Below are positions 1 through 12,361 of a DNA stretch of 64,000 nt, piece by piece. The stretch lies in NCBI GenBank assembly GCA_030737875.1, contig CM060924.1:144020197-144084196 (forward strand). The letters are read 5' to 3'. Under the pieces are notes generated by a model that was given only the letters and a program-made list of their open reading frames with translations, was not told the origin of the DNA and did not search any database. The position numbers and the translations under genes were made by a program. This stretch comes from Allium sativum (taxonomy: Eukaryota > Streptophyta > Magnoliopsida > Asparagales > Amaryllidaceae). Each line of letters begins with the position of its first letter. The stretch's first letter is position 1.

Positions 1-591
1 CAAAAAATTGACCCGGCAATCACTGAAAATAAATTGATTTTCCTTCACTGTGAATCTGTGATGAAAGGTGCTCACTCCTTAATTTTGATATTTCATGATA
101 TGTTATGCAGTTTTAATATGGTTCAAGTATACATCTAAGAATAGAAGTAAACATTCTTCCACAAACAAACTTTTTTGCTTATTACAGGTACTCATGCACA
201 ATAATGTCACATAAAATATATAAATATAAATTTATGGTTACCTTGAGTAAGCACTTCAAATATTAAATGTCTAAGCCTGATAATTTCATTCTACACTGGA
301 TTGTTCTCTAATGAAGCTCTAAAAGAATCGCTACACTAGTAAACAAGTAACCAAGATTGCATATGTCGCTTGGAGCTTAGGAATAGCGTAATGTTGACAG
401 TTACTTACCAAATCATTGGATATCACATTATACAAGAAGTTACATTGGAGAGAATATATATCTTACTTCATACGTAAAAAGCTCATAAGTCTTATATTGC
501 CTCCCTTGCTGAAGAAAAATTCTTTACAGACAGCTAATTTTAAGTGAAAATTTGTTACATTTTAACACGAAAATGCTTAATTATAATCATA
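1..591. other. 3' flank of the ankyrin gene
   Basis: AT-rich sequence downstream of the stop codon of the minus-strand ankyrin-repeat gene. It probably includes that gene's 3' UTR, but I could not fix a polyadenylation site. I see no coding sequence, terminal repeats or long tandem repeats here. Confidence 0.5.
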
Positions 592-3500
592 TCATATAGC
601 ATATAGCTTATTGCTCTTGGTGTACAAAATATCTTCATCCGCAGCTCCAGTCGGTGACAATGACAAAGACCTACTCAATGCCGATTTTGAAATTTCCCTC
701 AACTTCTTGACTTCCACTCGATGCACAATTACCCAATAACACAAAGTTCCTATTGTAGCTGCCAATATAGTAGTACCCATAATCGAAACTCCAATTGCAA
801 GCCATATTTGACTAGTTCCCACAGTGATAAAAGATATTGCTAAAAAAGCAACCGACATGAAAACACAAGCTAACCACATCAACTTATTAATTATCGCCAT
901 CATTTGCTTTTTTGCCTTGCTCTCTACAACAACCACAGATGTTTGTACCACGACCACCGCTAAAGATATGAATAATGCCAGTGAATCAAATATAAGAAAA
1001 ATCATAAACGGTTTTTCAGGAGTGGCATATGCCTCTCCTAGTGTATAACCTGCAGTTTCAGAGCTAACGTACTGGCCAGGTATGGTGTAAATAGCAGCAA
1101 AAGCAACTGATGCAATCAAAACAGCTACAACTGTAGTTGAGTTTATTGCATTGTTTAATCCTTCTGCATGGAGTTTGCGGATCCTTTTGGCTATTCCTTG
1201 GACCCGTTTTCTGGTTTGGCGTGTGTGTTCGAGCTGGGAGTGGACGCCGTGCTTTATGTCGCTTACTGTTTGCTTTAGTTCACTTGCAGGATTCCGTGGT
1301 TTAATTGAGCGGCCATTTAGTATTCCATGTTCAGTTAGCATTGTAATTATTTCAGAGTTTTTGGTTTGCTGAGCAGTATCAAGAGCAGTCTCTCCAGATC
1401 TGTTGATTGCGTTTTTCTCAATTTGCTCGAAATCTAGCAGTCTTTTTACTGCCTGAATTACAATTTCTTTGTGAGAAAACAGGTAGTAGCTCTTATTTGT
1501 CGGTAATAAAAAAAGGGTACATCCCGGAATGCAGGTGTGTATACAATTAAAATCCTGAACAATGTAAAATGAGATACTAATCAAACAGGACCTCCTGTTT
1601 AACACTTTTACCCAACATAGTGTTTTATGCACAGGTATGAAGGCATACCTTCCTGACATATAAGAATGCTTTTGACTATAGCTGAATACTTGCACTTCAT
1701 TTTACATAGGGATGCATATAAAAATGCTTTATATTTTGACCATCGCTTGAAGATCGGTAATGGAAAACGAAAGTGCTTTGTATGCTTGAATGAGTAAGGT
1801 AAAGGTTCGAGTCTGACTTTTGATTCTCGTAGCATCAGAAAGAAAAAACTTAAATCAACCATAGATGTAAATCATTTATCTTTTCCTTGTACTAAAACAA
1901 TATTGGTTGTTTTATCATGTCAACAAAAGTTAAACGATCAGTTTTAATGTAAACAGTTACTTCATACCTGAGCACGTCCCTTCCTTGTTGCTATATGTAA
2001 AGGTGTGTTCCCCTTAGAGTCAGCCATATTGACCAATGTAGACTCGTATTTGAGAAGCTCCTCTACGAGTTCCAAGTTATGTCCTTTGACTGCCATATGA
2101 AGTGCAGTTTGTCCTTTCTTGTCATGTCTTAATAACAATACTGGTTCTTTATCAAGAAGCGCTTTCACCACCTCCAGATGCCCATGCCTTGCAGCAGAAT
2201 GTAAAGCAGTTTTACCATTTCTTTTCGATATTTTTACCAAAGTTGGATCTGTTTCAAAAAGCAGATTCACTACGTGTACATGACCTTGTGTTGCTGCAGT
2301 TTGTAATGCTGTGGTGTTTGATGAGTCTGCAGTCATGGCTAGTGCTGGATGGGCCTTCAGAAGCTCCTTCAGGATGTCTGATGGATAACAAGAATTATTA
2401 CATGATACTTCATGTATTTACAGGTCAACCATTTAAAAAAAGGTTTGAAAGAGTGGAGTATTCTGTTATTTCCTTAATTCAGTAGTAATGTACACCAATG
2501 CTTATTCAACGCACAGCTGATATGATTATCCACCATTTGCATGGATTATCATTGCTTCAAATTTCTTCTATCACGTCAAAGATCTTCTAGAACTCTTTTT
2601 CCCACTTAGACGAGATGAGACATCAAATGGCGTCCATATCTTATTTGAAACTCTTCTTGTTTGACAAATTTAAATCTCACCCGACACATGAATCAAAGTA
2701 TCAATACAAAATTAATTAATTTTTTCTATTACGTGTAGTTTCTAACTTCTTATATGGATCCAAAAGAAAATACTCAATCTAATTACTATTTACTAATCCC
2801 TGGGTCATTTTCTACTTTTATACCAATGAACCACAATGGAAGTTTTTTCTCCCCATGTTCAAATAAGAGGATATCGTTCAGTCAGTATCAAATCAATCAG
2901 ATTATGACTCATCGCCCAAAAAGAAAGAATAAAAAAACATTCATTTCAGCTCTTATTCTATGTAAATCAAGTATTTCACGGTATATACATTCTATTTAGA
3001 CAATTATTGTAAAAAAAAAAAAAAAAAAAAAAAAATCATCGCTTTTAGATATATAACTTGCTCTGGACCACATAATGTAATTTATGACCCTAGGTAGCGA
3101 TTCAAGATGTCACCGGGAACACACTTTTTTAGTATGGGATCTCATTTGATTCGATTTTTTTTTTTTTTTTTTTTTTTTTTGGAAACCCTAAGATAAATCA
3201 TAATTGAATCCCAGAATTGAATGCTTGTGGATGAACATACGATGATGTCCTAATTTCATTTGTTATAGGTTCTAAGAGGTGACTGATGCCAGATTAATCA
3301 ATATTAAGATTTATGTTAACGACCAAGTTTGTGTAAATTGAATCAGCTCTTTGACGTCTAATTCAATATCTACAGAAATTCATTTAAACAAGAACCATGT
3401 ATATACCAAAGTACACACCACAGTTTTTGAGCTTGTAATGCCAAAATAGTAAATAAACTCAGCAGATAAAATATTGGTAAGTGGCTTATAAATTGAGATA

Positions 3501-4660
3501 GTTCGTAGAACAGAAGCAACAAAAAGGCATCTTGAGCTCGAGGATAAGTAAACAGGTATTCTGGAAAAAAGGCAATTTGTTCTTAGTTGGATCTGATGAT
3601 CCAACTTTTCCGTCCAAAAAATGATCTGCACATTTGTGAAGATTTGTGGGCAAGCTAATATGTCCATCATTCATATATAATATCAACTACTCTAACTTTT
3701 GTTACCCCGCGTTGTGTATATGAAATTGGTGTTAATCATACTTATTTCTATATATTAAGGTATCATGAATCATTACACACACATACATGTATGCACAAAT
3801 AAAACCAATGTTTCTGCACCTCCATACAGTTGGAATAAGTCCAAAGTTTGCAGAAGAAACAACAGGGGAACATCCCATATGAAGGGCAATGTTAAAAAAA
3901 ACTCCAGAAATTGTTAAGAGGGGATAAATGATGTGGAGTCCCCATATAAATGCACAAAAAAATTAAAATAGAAAAAAAAAATGTTAATAGGGGTTCAAAA
4001 ATATGCGTTCGTTAACAATTTGTGGACTCCCTTTCACATTTGATTAGGTATTGCATACCGATGTGTGCGCAGAAAAAATGGAAAAAAAAAATAAAGAAAA
4101 GAAAAGAAGAAGAAAAACAACACATGTCCAAACATGTAAACACCGTTTATTTATACATGTAATCATCTATGGGATCATAAGGCAGATTCTTGCTACCATG
4201 TATAAATTATACATGTACGCACTGTTTACCTCTATGAATTGGAATTTAAAATTCAAGAGCTACTAAAATATGCTACCTAACAGAACCATGTACTGATAAA
4301 GGCAAACATTTATGTGAAATCGATACCTAAATTTCCTTGTTTAGCTGCAACATGAAGCGCATCATAAGCATTCTTCGCTTTTAACCCGGCTATTTCAAGA
4401 TTATGATATTTAATTATCTCCTTCACTATATCTAAGCTCCCAATCTCACAAGCAACATAAAGTGCGGTCTCTCCTGCTTGATTTTGCTTACCAAGTAAAT
4501 CCCTCAATTCATCTTCGTTATTTTCTAAAATATACTCTTTTGTTTCTGCCAAGTTTCCAGCTCTCACCGCTGCATGAAGATGTGTATCATCGCGCTTCCC
4601 AGTCAACTGTGTAGTCATTTTCTTTTCTTCGGGAATTTGTATCACTCCTGAGGAATCCAT
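592..4660 (-). CDS. ITN1-like ankyrin-repeat PGG-domain membrane protein
   Basis: Three coding exons on the minus strand: 4660-4327, 2377-1968 and 1452-592. The introns begin GT and end AG, and the phases fit: exon 1 ends one base into a codon, exon 2 ends on a codon boundary. The product is 534 residues, slightly shorter than Arabidopsis ITN1. About eight ankyrin repeats fill residues 24-290, for example GKTALHSAARHGHLEVVKAL near 166 and GQTALHMAVKG near 200. A PGG domain follows at about 330-440, with four hydrophobic segments near 342-364, 377-398, 416-437 and 444-471. The family motif PGG reads PGQ here. Relatives are plasma-membrane proteins linked to salt and abscisic-acid responses; applying that role here is inference. 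The start is the first ATG of the open exon. A sequence resembling a splice acceptor lies about 10 bases upstream, so a 5' UTR intron is possible. No stops or frameshifts interrupt the exons. Confidence 0.93.
1453..1967 (-). other. Intron 2 of the ankyrin gene
   Basis: A 515-base intron between exons 2 and 3. The donor reads CAG|GTATGA and the acceptor AATTCAG|GCA on the minus strand. I see no element inside it. Confidence 0.85.
3011..3180. repeat. Poly-A and poly-T runs in intron 1
   Basis: There are 25 A residues at 3011-3035 and 26 T residues at 3155-3180, about 120 bases apart, facing each other as an inverted pair. They may be simple slippage tracts, or tails of small retro-sequences on opposite strands. 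Nothing else in the segment is diagnostic. Confidence 0.7.
3908..4021. repeat. Short inverted-repeat segment in intron 1, possible MITE
   Basis: AAATTGTTAA at 3908-3917 is matched by its reverse complement TTAACAATTT at 4012-4021, and GGAGTCC/GGACTCC lie nearby as a second inverted pair. The size fits a very small MITE or its remnant. No clear target duplication was found. Confidence 0.3.
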
Positions 4661-5237
4661 AATTTGGGCTGATTAAAATAACTCTCGTCTTGCGATGAAG
4701 ACGATTAATCTGCAGTTAACAATATAATTCAGAAAAGAGCTTATCTAACATCCAAGTGCAAAACTAGTAATATAACCTGAGAGGACGAACATAGAAACGC
4801 AAAGATTTGATCTTTACGAAGTTTTACTCAAAAATGTTCAAACGTCACAAGCAGTGTATATTTTAAACATCATATTCAAATAACGAACAGAATAACGCAC
4901 CTATACTTCTTGAACCGTGATATCGACGAAGAAGAAACAGAGCTACGGGCATCAACAGTTCAGCACTAAATACTCAAACGAGCAATCCATCATATGACTT
5001 CTGTGTAGAATTGAAAATTCAACCCAAAGTAGTTTAAGAACACAAATTGGGGTATATAACCAGCTAGGAAAATAACATACTGATCCAAGGAGGAAACCGG
5101 AGCTTGTTTTCACTAAATTATATTGAATTTAGTATTGACTGGAATAAGAAACGTGAGGTTTGGTCGAGGACGTTTGACCGGAAAACCCAATGGGAGACAC
5201 CGATGACTCACTGGCCACTAGCTAATTTTTAGCAATA
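4661..5237 (-). promoter_or_regulatory. Upstream region and probable 5' UTR of the ankyrin gene
   Basis: About 580 bases between the gene's ATG and the hAT-type MITE. It must hold the proximal promoter and 5' leader of the minus-strand gene. A TTTTAATCAG|CCC sequence at about 4668-4680 (minus strand) could be the acceptor of a leader intron. No TATA box could be assigned with confidence. Confidence 0.4.
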
Positions 5238-5245
5238 GTTAAGTT

Positions 5246-5916
5246 TATGGCTGATATGGTAATGCTAACCGCTACCGATACATGAGAACCATTACCGTAT
5301 CAGTACTACTGGTAAGTCAAAAATAGCTACCGATAATTTACCGTTACCAATGGTAAAATATTCATTGGTATACCGATAAACTGGTATACCGTTGGCTGGT
5401 AATGAGAAATTTACCAGTATAAAAAAAACATTCAAATTTTGTTGCATTAAAATTTGGAAAAAAACCAATTATCTTGTCTTTTATTATTACTCTATGATAT
5501 TTATATCAGTATTACGACATGCTTTAGTTGACATCTAAGTATTTCTTAATTCATCACAGCCTATTTATAATAATATGAGATAATAACATTTATAATCTCA
5601 AACTTTGAGCCTAACAAAACTTAAAAAGAATCATCATAAATAATACTACAAAATATTCTTAAAAACCACGAAGTATCATTAAAAGTGTCTATGGTTAAGG
5701 TTTGATCTAATAGTGAAAAATAAATTTAATATGATTGGTAAATTTACCGTTACCACCGGTTTTGACTTTTCTTTACCACTATATTTACCGTTAACAATGG
5801 TAAATTTACCGTTACCATACCGATAACATTGGTAAACCAAAGTGGCTCAATTTTTCTTACCGATTACTTGGTATTGGTATGGTAATGGTAAATTTACCAT
5901 TACCATAACAGCCCTA
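5246..5916. mobile_element. hAT-type non-autonomous element (MITE), 671 bp
   Basis: The ends are inverted repeats. The left end reads TATGGCTGATATGGTAATG and the right end, reverse-complemented, TAGGGCTGTTATGGTAATG (17 of 19 identical). It is flanked by GTTAAGTT (5238-5245) and GTTTAGTT (5917-5924), an 8-bp target duplication with one mismatch, as expected for hAT transposition. The subterminal regions are packed with ACCGTTACC, TACCGATA and the palindrome GGTAAATTTACC in both orientations, which is typical of hAT transposase-binding clusters. No transposase is encoded. The element lies about 590 bp upstream of the ankyrin gene's start codon. Confidence 0.82.
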
Positions 5917-6029
5917 GTTTAGTTTGGGATAATTAGTTTTATACTTTGCCTGCAGCCCGTCGTTTTCTAAGCTGGACGACTGTTCAAACTTCAACCTTCA
6001 CGTTCAAAACCAAATTAGGACTCTACTTA

Positions 6030-6288
6030 GAGCATCCTGCAATAAACTATTTTCGTGAGGAGTTAAAAGAAAAAAGTCGTAAATTCCTCTTATCCGGATA
6101 AAACGCTAATAAAAACAATTTAAGGTCTATATGATTTATGTTTTTCACTTATAAGCTCAAGCTAAAGGAAAAAAAAAAAGGAAAATCCTCTTTGTTTCTC
6201 ATTACTACATCCAAATTACCATTGCTGGATTGCGAAAAAGAAGAAAAAATCGAGGATTCCCCTTAAACTCACACTATTGACGATACTC
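6030..6288. mobile_element. Possible Harbinger/Tourist-type MITE, 259 bp
   Basis: The left end begins GAGCATCC and the right end, reverse-complemented, begins GAGTATCG, with weaker similarity inward (CAATA in both). TTA flanks it at 6027-6029 and 6289-6291, the usual target site of this superfamily. The terminal repeats are imperfect, so this is tentative. A second TTAGAGCAT begins right after it at 6289, perhaps an adjacent truncated copy. Confidence 0.35.
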
Positions 6289-6291
6289 TTA

Positions 6292-7616
6292 GAGCATGCC
6301 AAAACTAAAAGGAAAACGTCGGGATTCCAATGAGCATTGAGCGAGATAAGAAATGGAGAAACGTTACTTTTTTCTATGTTCATAAGCGGTTTCTATATTA
6401 TAAATAAATTACTAAAGTCCGGTTCTAGATTAAACGGTGCTCAATAACTCTATTATAATATAAACAAGTTTCTGAAAAACGCTTGTAACTATGAAACAGT
6501 TTTCAAAAATAGAAAAATATCGATAAGGATAAAATTGTAGGTTCTTTTAAGTCTAATTACAGTCCATTTAAAATTTATTTCCAAAGGACAATATACTAAT
6601 AATTTTAAATCACCCCTAATTTTCGCGCGTTAATTTTGTCCTTCCTCTTTAATCAGTCTGACATATTCTTTGTCGATCAAATTTCCGATGCGTTTTTCCT
6701 CTTTCTCTTTCTACTTCTATTGCATTTTCATGCGTTCATCTTCAATTTTTTCCATCTTGAATTTGGTCTTTGAAATATTGATCTCGACTTAGCTTCAGGT
6801 TCGAATTTGTTTATTTAAGTTTTTCTTAATCATCGACGTTGTAATTTTATTTGAAAAATTACGATTCGATTTCATGATTTTGGTTCATATTGGATGATTA
6901 ATGGCTTCTTTAGGCAGTGTGGCAGAAGGTATGAATTTTTTATTGATGATGAAATGTTTCTTTTAATCTTTAATTCGAATGTTGTTTAGGTTTTTCTTTT
7001 GCATTTAGTGAAATGATTTAGGTTAAATTCAATGAAATTGTACTGGTATGTTTCAGTTTTGGGGTATCTTTTTTTCCCCAAAGTTGACAGGTTTTTAAAA
7101 TGACCGCAAACACTTTCAAGTATTAGTTTAATCTAAATCAAGAGTATGCTTATTTTATATTTTGGGACTGTAGTTATTATATAATTCGTACTATTGCATT
7201 CATCGTAATCTTTCGGTTGAAATTGTTTCCTTTTTAATAAACATTATATGATATGTAAGTTTTTGTAGTGGTTATGTATCAATTTTGCTTTAATATAGTA
7301 ATAGTTTTTAGTATCAGTTTTATATTTTCTGGGTGTTGCTTTTATATCTGTGAGAATTAGAATTGTGTAATGTAGGTATCAATTTTAAATTATTGTTTTA
7401 TTGATTGCTTTTTTATTTATTAAATTTCTTTTCAGTGCTGACAATGGTCTTCTTGTTCTGTTTGTATTCAATAATTCTTATTTTAGCACTCGGTTGTCCG
7501 TGGATAGCTCACTTTATGATTTGAAGAATGAAATATTTAACATCCGTCCCAACTAAATCCTATATCCATTGAGATTAGTTATGCGCCTGAGAACAACATT
7601 ATTAGCATTGATACTG
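6292..7616. other. AT-rich spacer with a possible orphan first exon
   Basis: Mostly featureless AT-rich DNA. At 6600-6900 there is a pyrimidine-rich leader-like stretch. It is followed at 6901-6928 by an ATG opening nine codons (MASLGSVAE) that run into a GTATGA donor-like site. No downstream exon can be recognised, because transposons follow from 7.6 kb. This could be chance or the displaced 5' end of a gene. Confidence 0.2.
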
Positions 7617-10600
7617 TGTAACGACCCGCAAATCCATACCATCTGAGTTGACTAAAATAACACATGTCCAACCCAAATTGCACAAAAATACGAGTCATTA
7701 AGGTTAAAGAAATAGAAATAGATAGAAGACAGAACAAAGAAAACATCAGAATCTCACAGCGGAACTAAACAAAATATAATATATTGAATAAACTTTGAAA
7801 TACAAATATGTATTGTATATACATACCATATCAGAGTACAACACATATACATCACAGCGGAAATAACTCTAAATAACTAACGCTAAAGCCTCCTCCTTCA
7901 AGCTCCTCCAAGTGTATCGGTAAAATCCTGAAACACTTGACTGCTTATAAAAATTTGGGCACCCAAGAGTTTAGGGAAAACAAACAAATAAACTTTGGGT
8001 CAGTCTTGGGACCAGTGTGAGTAAACTCTAACCATATTGTTTAACTTTGAAAAAAAATCTTATTGAAAGAAAGGATAATCAAAGACCTATCCACACATAA
8101 ATACAATTGTTTTTTACCTTACGATAATCCAAAACAATTTTGATATCGAAATTCGATGATATTATAATAATGTCTAATCAAATAAATAACCATCTAACAG
8201 AATGCTTGCATCTCACGCTCCATATACATAGTATAAAATTTAAAACCCTAGGGGGCTTATTGGGGATTAGATTCCAACCATGACAAGGTATGAGACTACC
8301 TTCTGATCATTGTACTTTAGAAGGGATACACTGGGGTTCAATAAGAACATCTTGCTTCCCAAACACACATGACCGGTCACTCATTTAGCTTGAGTGGACC
8401 GCATGTATTATCACTCGAGGTTGTCGGCCCTCCAACCGTATTCCGTAAGATACAGAATCGAAAGAAGAACAATTGAATTTTCTCTAGATTGGTGATAATA
8501 CATCCTGCTTGGGTGCGACTCAACTAGTCATGCTGCCTGCCCGATTTTTATCATTTCCCAGTTGTGAGGCTTGAGGCTACGTTTACCTTTTTAGAACATC
8601 TGGCCACCATTCACTTTGAATGACACATCGTCAAATCACTTGTTGATCTTTTCAAAAATATTAAGAGTATAAAAAGCTAAGTGAAACGAATTCCTCCGCC
8701 ACCAAACGTAATACTTTGATAAAGATCGTCTTATGTGATTCGTTAGGCATACTCTGTTAGACATTTGTCCATACAAGTTGTCCTAAGACTGGACAAACTG
8801 AAGGCACTATCCTGTAAACATAGCAACCCTTGCATTTTACTTTGTCTTCAATTATCTTTAGCATAATCTAATTCACAACGCCTATGCCAATACGGAGTGG
8901 TTTTCGAATAATAAATCCAACTGGTCTCTCTGTATTGACAACGATAGTCAAAATCTTTGATAGTCTGTTATTTAACTATCGAAGAAAAATAAACATCCAT
9001 CTAAATTTCTAACTGGAAATATCAAACAATCACTGGCCATTTTAATATTTTATTAATTAAAACACTTCCCAAATTCCTTTCGATATTCTTGCCCGAATAT
9101 TTTCTGATGCTTTGGCCTCTTACGCTTATATGGAAAAAATTCCATATTCCACCTTCTTATTTTCTATACTTAGCAAATATCTTCTATTTATAATTGGAAA
9201 ACATTTTCAATTACTTATCCCTTCCACGACCATTCATTTCTATACATAGAAAATATTCTTCACTTTATTTGGAAGACGTTTCCAAATTACATTTACTTGG
9301 GTTAAAATGAATGATGCATAATTGTTACAACAACCCAAAATACTGCGTTCAACTAATATATTTAAACATTGATCTTCGAAACTGAATCTTTCTATTTATC
9401 GGTTAATAATAAAATCAATCAAGTTGGGGCATAATTACCTCTCAGACCTTGACCGAATAGCATTTTTAACTTCAAAACAGACAAGACCACTTATCTCCCC
9501 CACTTAAAATCATTTCGTCCTCGAAAAGGAACAGAACCGAAAGTTGTTTAACTAACCAACTCAACTTTCATTATTTTAATTATGACTTAAGTTCTTCAAC
9601 TTTTCAGTTTCTAAAAACTTTTCAAATTCTTCAAAAGTTTGGCTAACACCCTAAATTTTCGAAAAATTTCGCCTTAACCTCCTTTGTACGGAGAGGGGTT
9701 TGGAAAGTTATTGGGCTGTATTAGGCACCCAATAAATCCTAAAAAGAAGACACATATTTATAGTGATATAACTTTGTGTCCATAGTGGAGTGTGTATAGA
9801 TCATAACTCCAGAGAATAAATTCTTGTCACCCTATAAATAGTTTTTGTGCCTTAATGACTAGAGAGATGTGATTATTGTCAACTCCAGGCCTGTGTGGGG
9901 TTTTTATTAATCTGGAAATTTACCGTTACATTTTATATAGTCCATATCAGTCTTCGGTTCAACCTGTAATATAGTCATCGCCATACAAGCAATTTGTATG
10001 GTAAATCTTCAACCTCGTCACACAAGCTCCAAATGCTTATGTGGTATATGATAGAGTATGTTATCTTCACGCAGTATGTTATGTAGTGTAGTTCAAAACT
10101 AATTGTTACTATCCTATGGCGACGTTTATAATCTCACACAGAACAACCAGCACTTCGCATCCAATGGCATTCATAGGAGTTGATATATAAATAAAATTGT
10201 GCATCCAACTCATTAAGGTTTACCTATTTGTCGGGCACGCAAATAAATTCTTTACTCAACAGCAAATCCATTTACCTGTTCAAACATATATAATGTACAT
10301 GCATGTATTTCAATTAATTTTCAAATCAGTTCAATATTTGATTCAATTTGCATAAATTTACCCTTCATTCTCTTATTGATTAGATTAATTATCATTCCAA
10401 TATTTTGATTAGTCAAATTCATAATCACACAACATAAACAACAATCAATTTGTTGATTAACTTTTCAAAAATTTGATAATTAATTTATATACTCTTTTAA
10501 AATCATATTTGCTAAGATAAGACTATATAATTAAAAAAATTACATCCATGAAAAGGAAACAACAGCAAAGTAGAAAACAATACGGAAATGCAAAATACTG

Positions 10601-11211
10601 TAAATGTACCTTGCACCAGAGTTAATCAGAGGTATCCACTCTGCAATTAAGATAAGCTTGCTTAATGCTCTCCTCAGAACAAGTTCTGAAGCCTCATTCA
10701 ATCGTATGGATAAGATATAAATTAAAATCGAAGATCTAAAATTACATTCAATTTAATTATTCTAAAGCGTTTACTGGTCGTACGTTCAATCAATAAATCC
10801 AAATGTTACAAAATTCGAAATCCGATAATAATACATATTACGGGTCCAATGGAATTGGTTTCGTCAAATTTTAAGGTCGTTTTGAAAAATCGCTATTTCT
10901 AAGGCTTAAATTTAATCGATTAAAATATAAATCGATTTCAAACAATTAAATCCATCGATAATAAATAATTATTATCGTTCTAATTCAAATAGAATTTATG
11001 TTAATCGATAGAATCGTTTTGATTCAATTTTAACTGCGCATTCAACTGTTTGTTAATTTCATATACGATAATTCGATATATTCAAAATTAAATCATACAT
11101 CGATTATTAAATCGATAAATTCAATATAAAAATCCATTTATTAATTTAATTCAACATTTACAATTAATTTAAATGTTCAATATTAAACGACTAAAAATCT
11201 AGGACGTTACA
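7617..11211 (-). mobile_element. Rearranged giant-LTR element relic (family 2)
   Basis: The plus-strand ends read TGTAACGACC at 7617 and GGACGTTACA at 11211. The left part (7617 to about 9485) matches the first 1.9 kb of the solo LTR at 49.3-51.2 kb. A minus-strand polypurine tract follows at 9494-9505. The next kilobase resembles parts of the G1 internal region. From about 10.53 kb to the end, sequence resembling the opposite end of the same LTR returns. The order fits a minus-sense element: start of the 5' LTR, deletion, internal region, polypurine tract, deletion, end of the 3' LTR. The flanks TACTG and TTCCT do not match, so ends or flanks have been rearranged. No coding sequence was seen. 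Confidence 0.6.
9494..9505 (-). other. Polypurine tract of the family-2 relic
   Basis: The minus strand reads AAGTGGGGGAGA, identical to the tract bordering the 3' LTR of G1. Here it is not followed by TGTAAC but by internal LTR sequence, showing that the LTR start was deleted. Confidence 0.65.
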
Positions 11212-11218
11212 TTCCTTC

Positions 11219-11951
11219 TGTTATAGTTTGTGCCCTAGAGGCAATCCATTTGATGTGATTAATAACGTTGTTGATGTTATTGTTTTATTTGGAATAAATA
11301 TATTCTGATATGTTATATTTATTGCATAATAAAAATATTAACATAATAGAAGTCCATAGAATAATAATACGGAATTATATAGTTCAAGTAAAACTTGAAC
11401 TTGAGATTATATAATATAGTAATTATTATAATTCTTAAATGTCCCTAGTCAAATTTCATTGTTTATATAGGACAACAATGAAACATTAAGATAATTGATG
11501 TTATTGTTTTATTTGAAGTTGGAATAAGTAGTCGGGACGGTTCCTATTCTGTGGTTGACGTTTAATTTAAAAGAGATATTTTTTTCTCTTTTAAAAGACA
11601 CAGCTACACTTCGATAATTGATTAAGATAAAAACAATTAAAAACCACCGAAAGCTTCCAAAACCCTAGTGATATTCATGGCGGCTAGTAACGCCCCTTTT
11701 CTTCTTCTTCGATTTGGTCAAAGAAGAATACACTATCATGGATACCTATAGAGGAATGGTGTTTTTCCATGCTCTCGATTTGATGCGTTACCCCTTTTGA
11801 TTTCGAAATTGATCAGATCTTCATGGATTAGACTTGGTACTTAAGAAATCGTAACCTAGATTTATTTTGATTTCCTTATATTGCATAGATCCTAGATTTA
11901 AAGGTGTTATATTGATAAATTGGTTGTCGATTAGGTCATTTAAACCCTTCA
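11219..11951 (+). repeat. Copia A 5' LTR
   Basis: It begins TGTTATAGTTTG and ends CCTTCA just before the primer-binding site (733 bp). The first 280 bases align well with the 3' LTR at 40934. After about 11.49 kb the two diverge because this copy has lost part of the middle. Confidence 0.8.
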
Positions 11952-11952
11952 G

Positions 11953-11964
11953 TGGTATTAGAGC
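11953..11964 (+). other. Copia A primer-binding site
   Basis: TGGTATTAGAGC is one mismatch from TGGTATCAGAGC, the complement of the initiator-Met tRNA 3' end used by Copia elements. It lies one base after the LTR. Confidence 0.8.
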
Positions 11965-12361
11965 ATAGGCTTGCAATGAATTGTATTTCGAATTTTGATT
12001 TAGGTATGTATGTGTTTGACTTCCAAGTTAATCGAACGTATTACGTATAAAAACAAAAAAAATCGATTCTGAATTGATTAATTAGGAATGTTAAATTAAT
12101 TTGTTTCTGAAATAATAATGTTTCATTTAAACACGAATTAATATCAGACATTAATTCTATTTGAATATCACTGGATTAATGTATTAAATCCTGAATCTTT
12201 GGATTTGTCTGAAGTAGGATATTGATCTGGTTATATAAGTAAATAGCGCCGAACTAATTATCAAAAATGTTGGTTGATAAATATGCATGACCTGAATTTA
12301 TCACGCATTTCCTTCTCATGATTAAAATGGCTTTACTGATTGATAAATCAGTAGGATGTTC
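11965..12361 (+). other. Copia A internal region, left of G1
   Basis: AT-rich leader sequence between the primer-binding site and the G1 insertion. No gag motif is readable. It ends in TGTTC (12357-12361), the left copy of the G1 target duplication. Confidence 0.5.

Larger units (their letters stand above)
2378..4326 (-). other. Intron 1 of the ankyrin gene
   Basis: A 1949-base intron. The donor reads TTAG|GTATCG and the acceptor CCATCAG|ACATCC on the minus strand. It splits a GAC codon (Asp112). It contains a poly-A run, a poly-T run and a short inverted-repeat segment, listed separately. Open frames inside it lack recognisable motifs and are taken as noise. Confidence 0.85.

Noticed and set aside
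824..1372. Plus-strand frames of 73-74 codons opposite the ankyrin gene's last exon
   Set aside because: They are shadows of the conserved minus-strand coding exon.
824..7616. A second functional gene between the ankyrin gene and the transposon nest
   Set aside because: No frame beyond background length or motif was found. Only a nine-codon candidate exon remains, reported at low interest.
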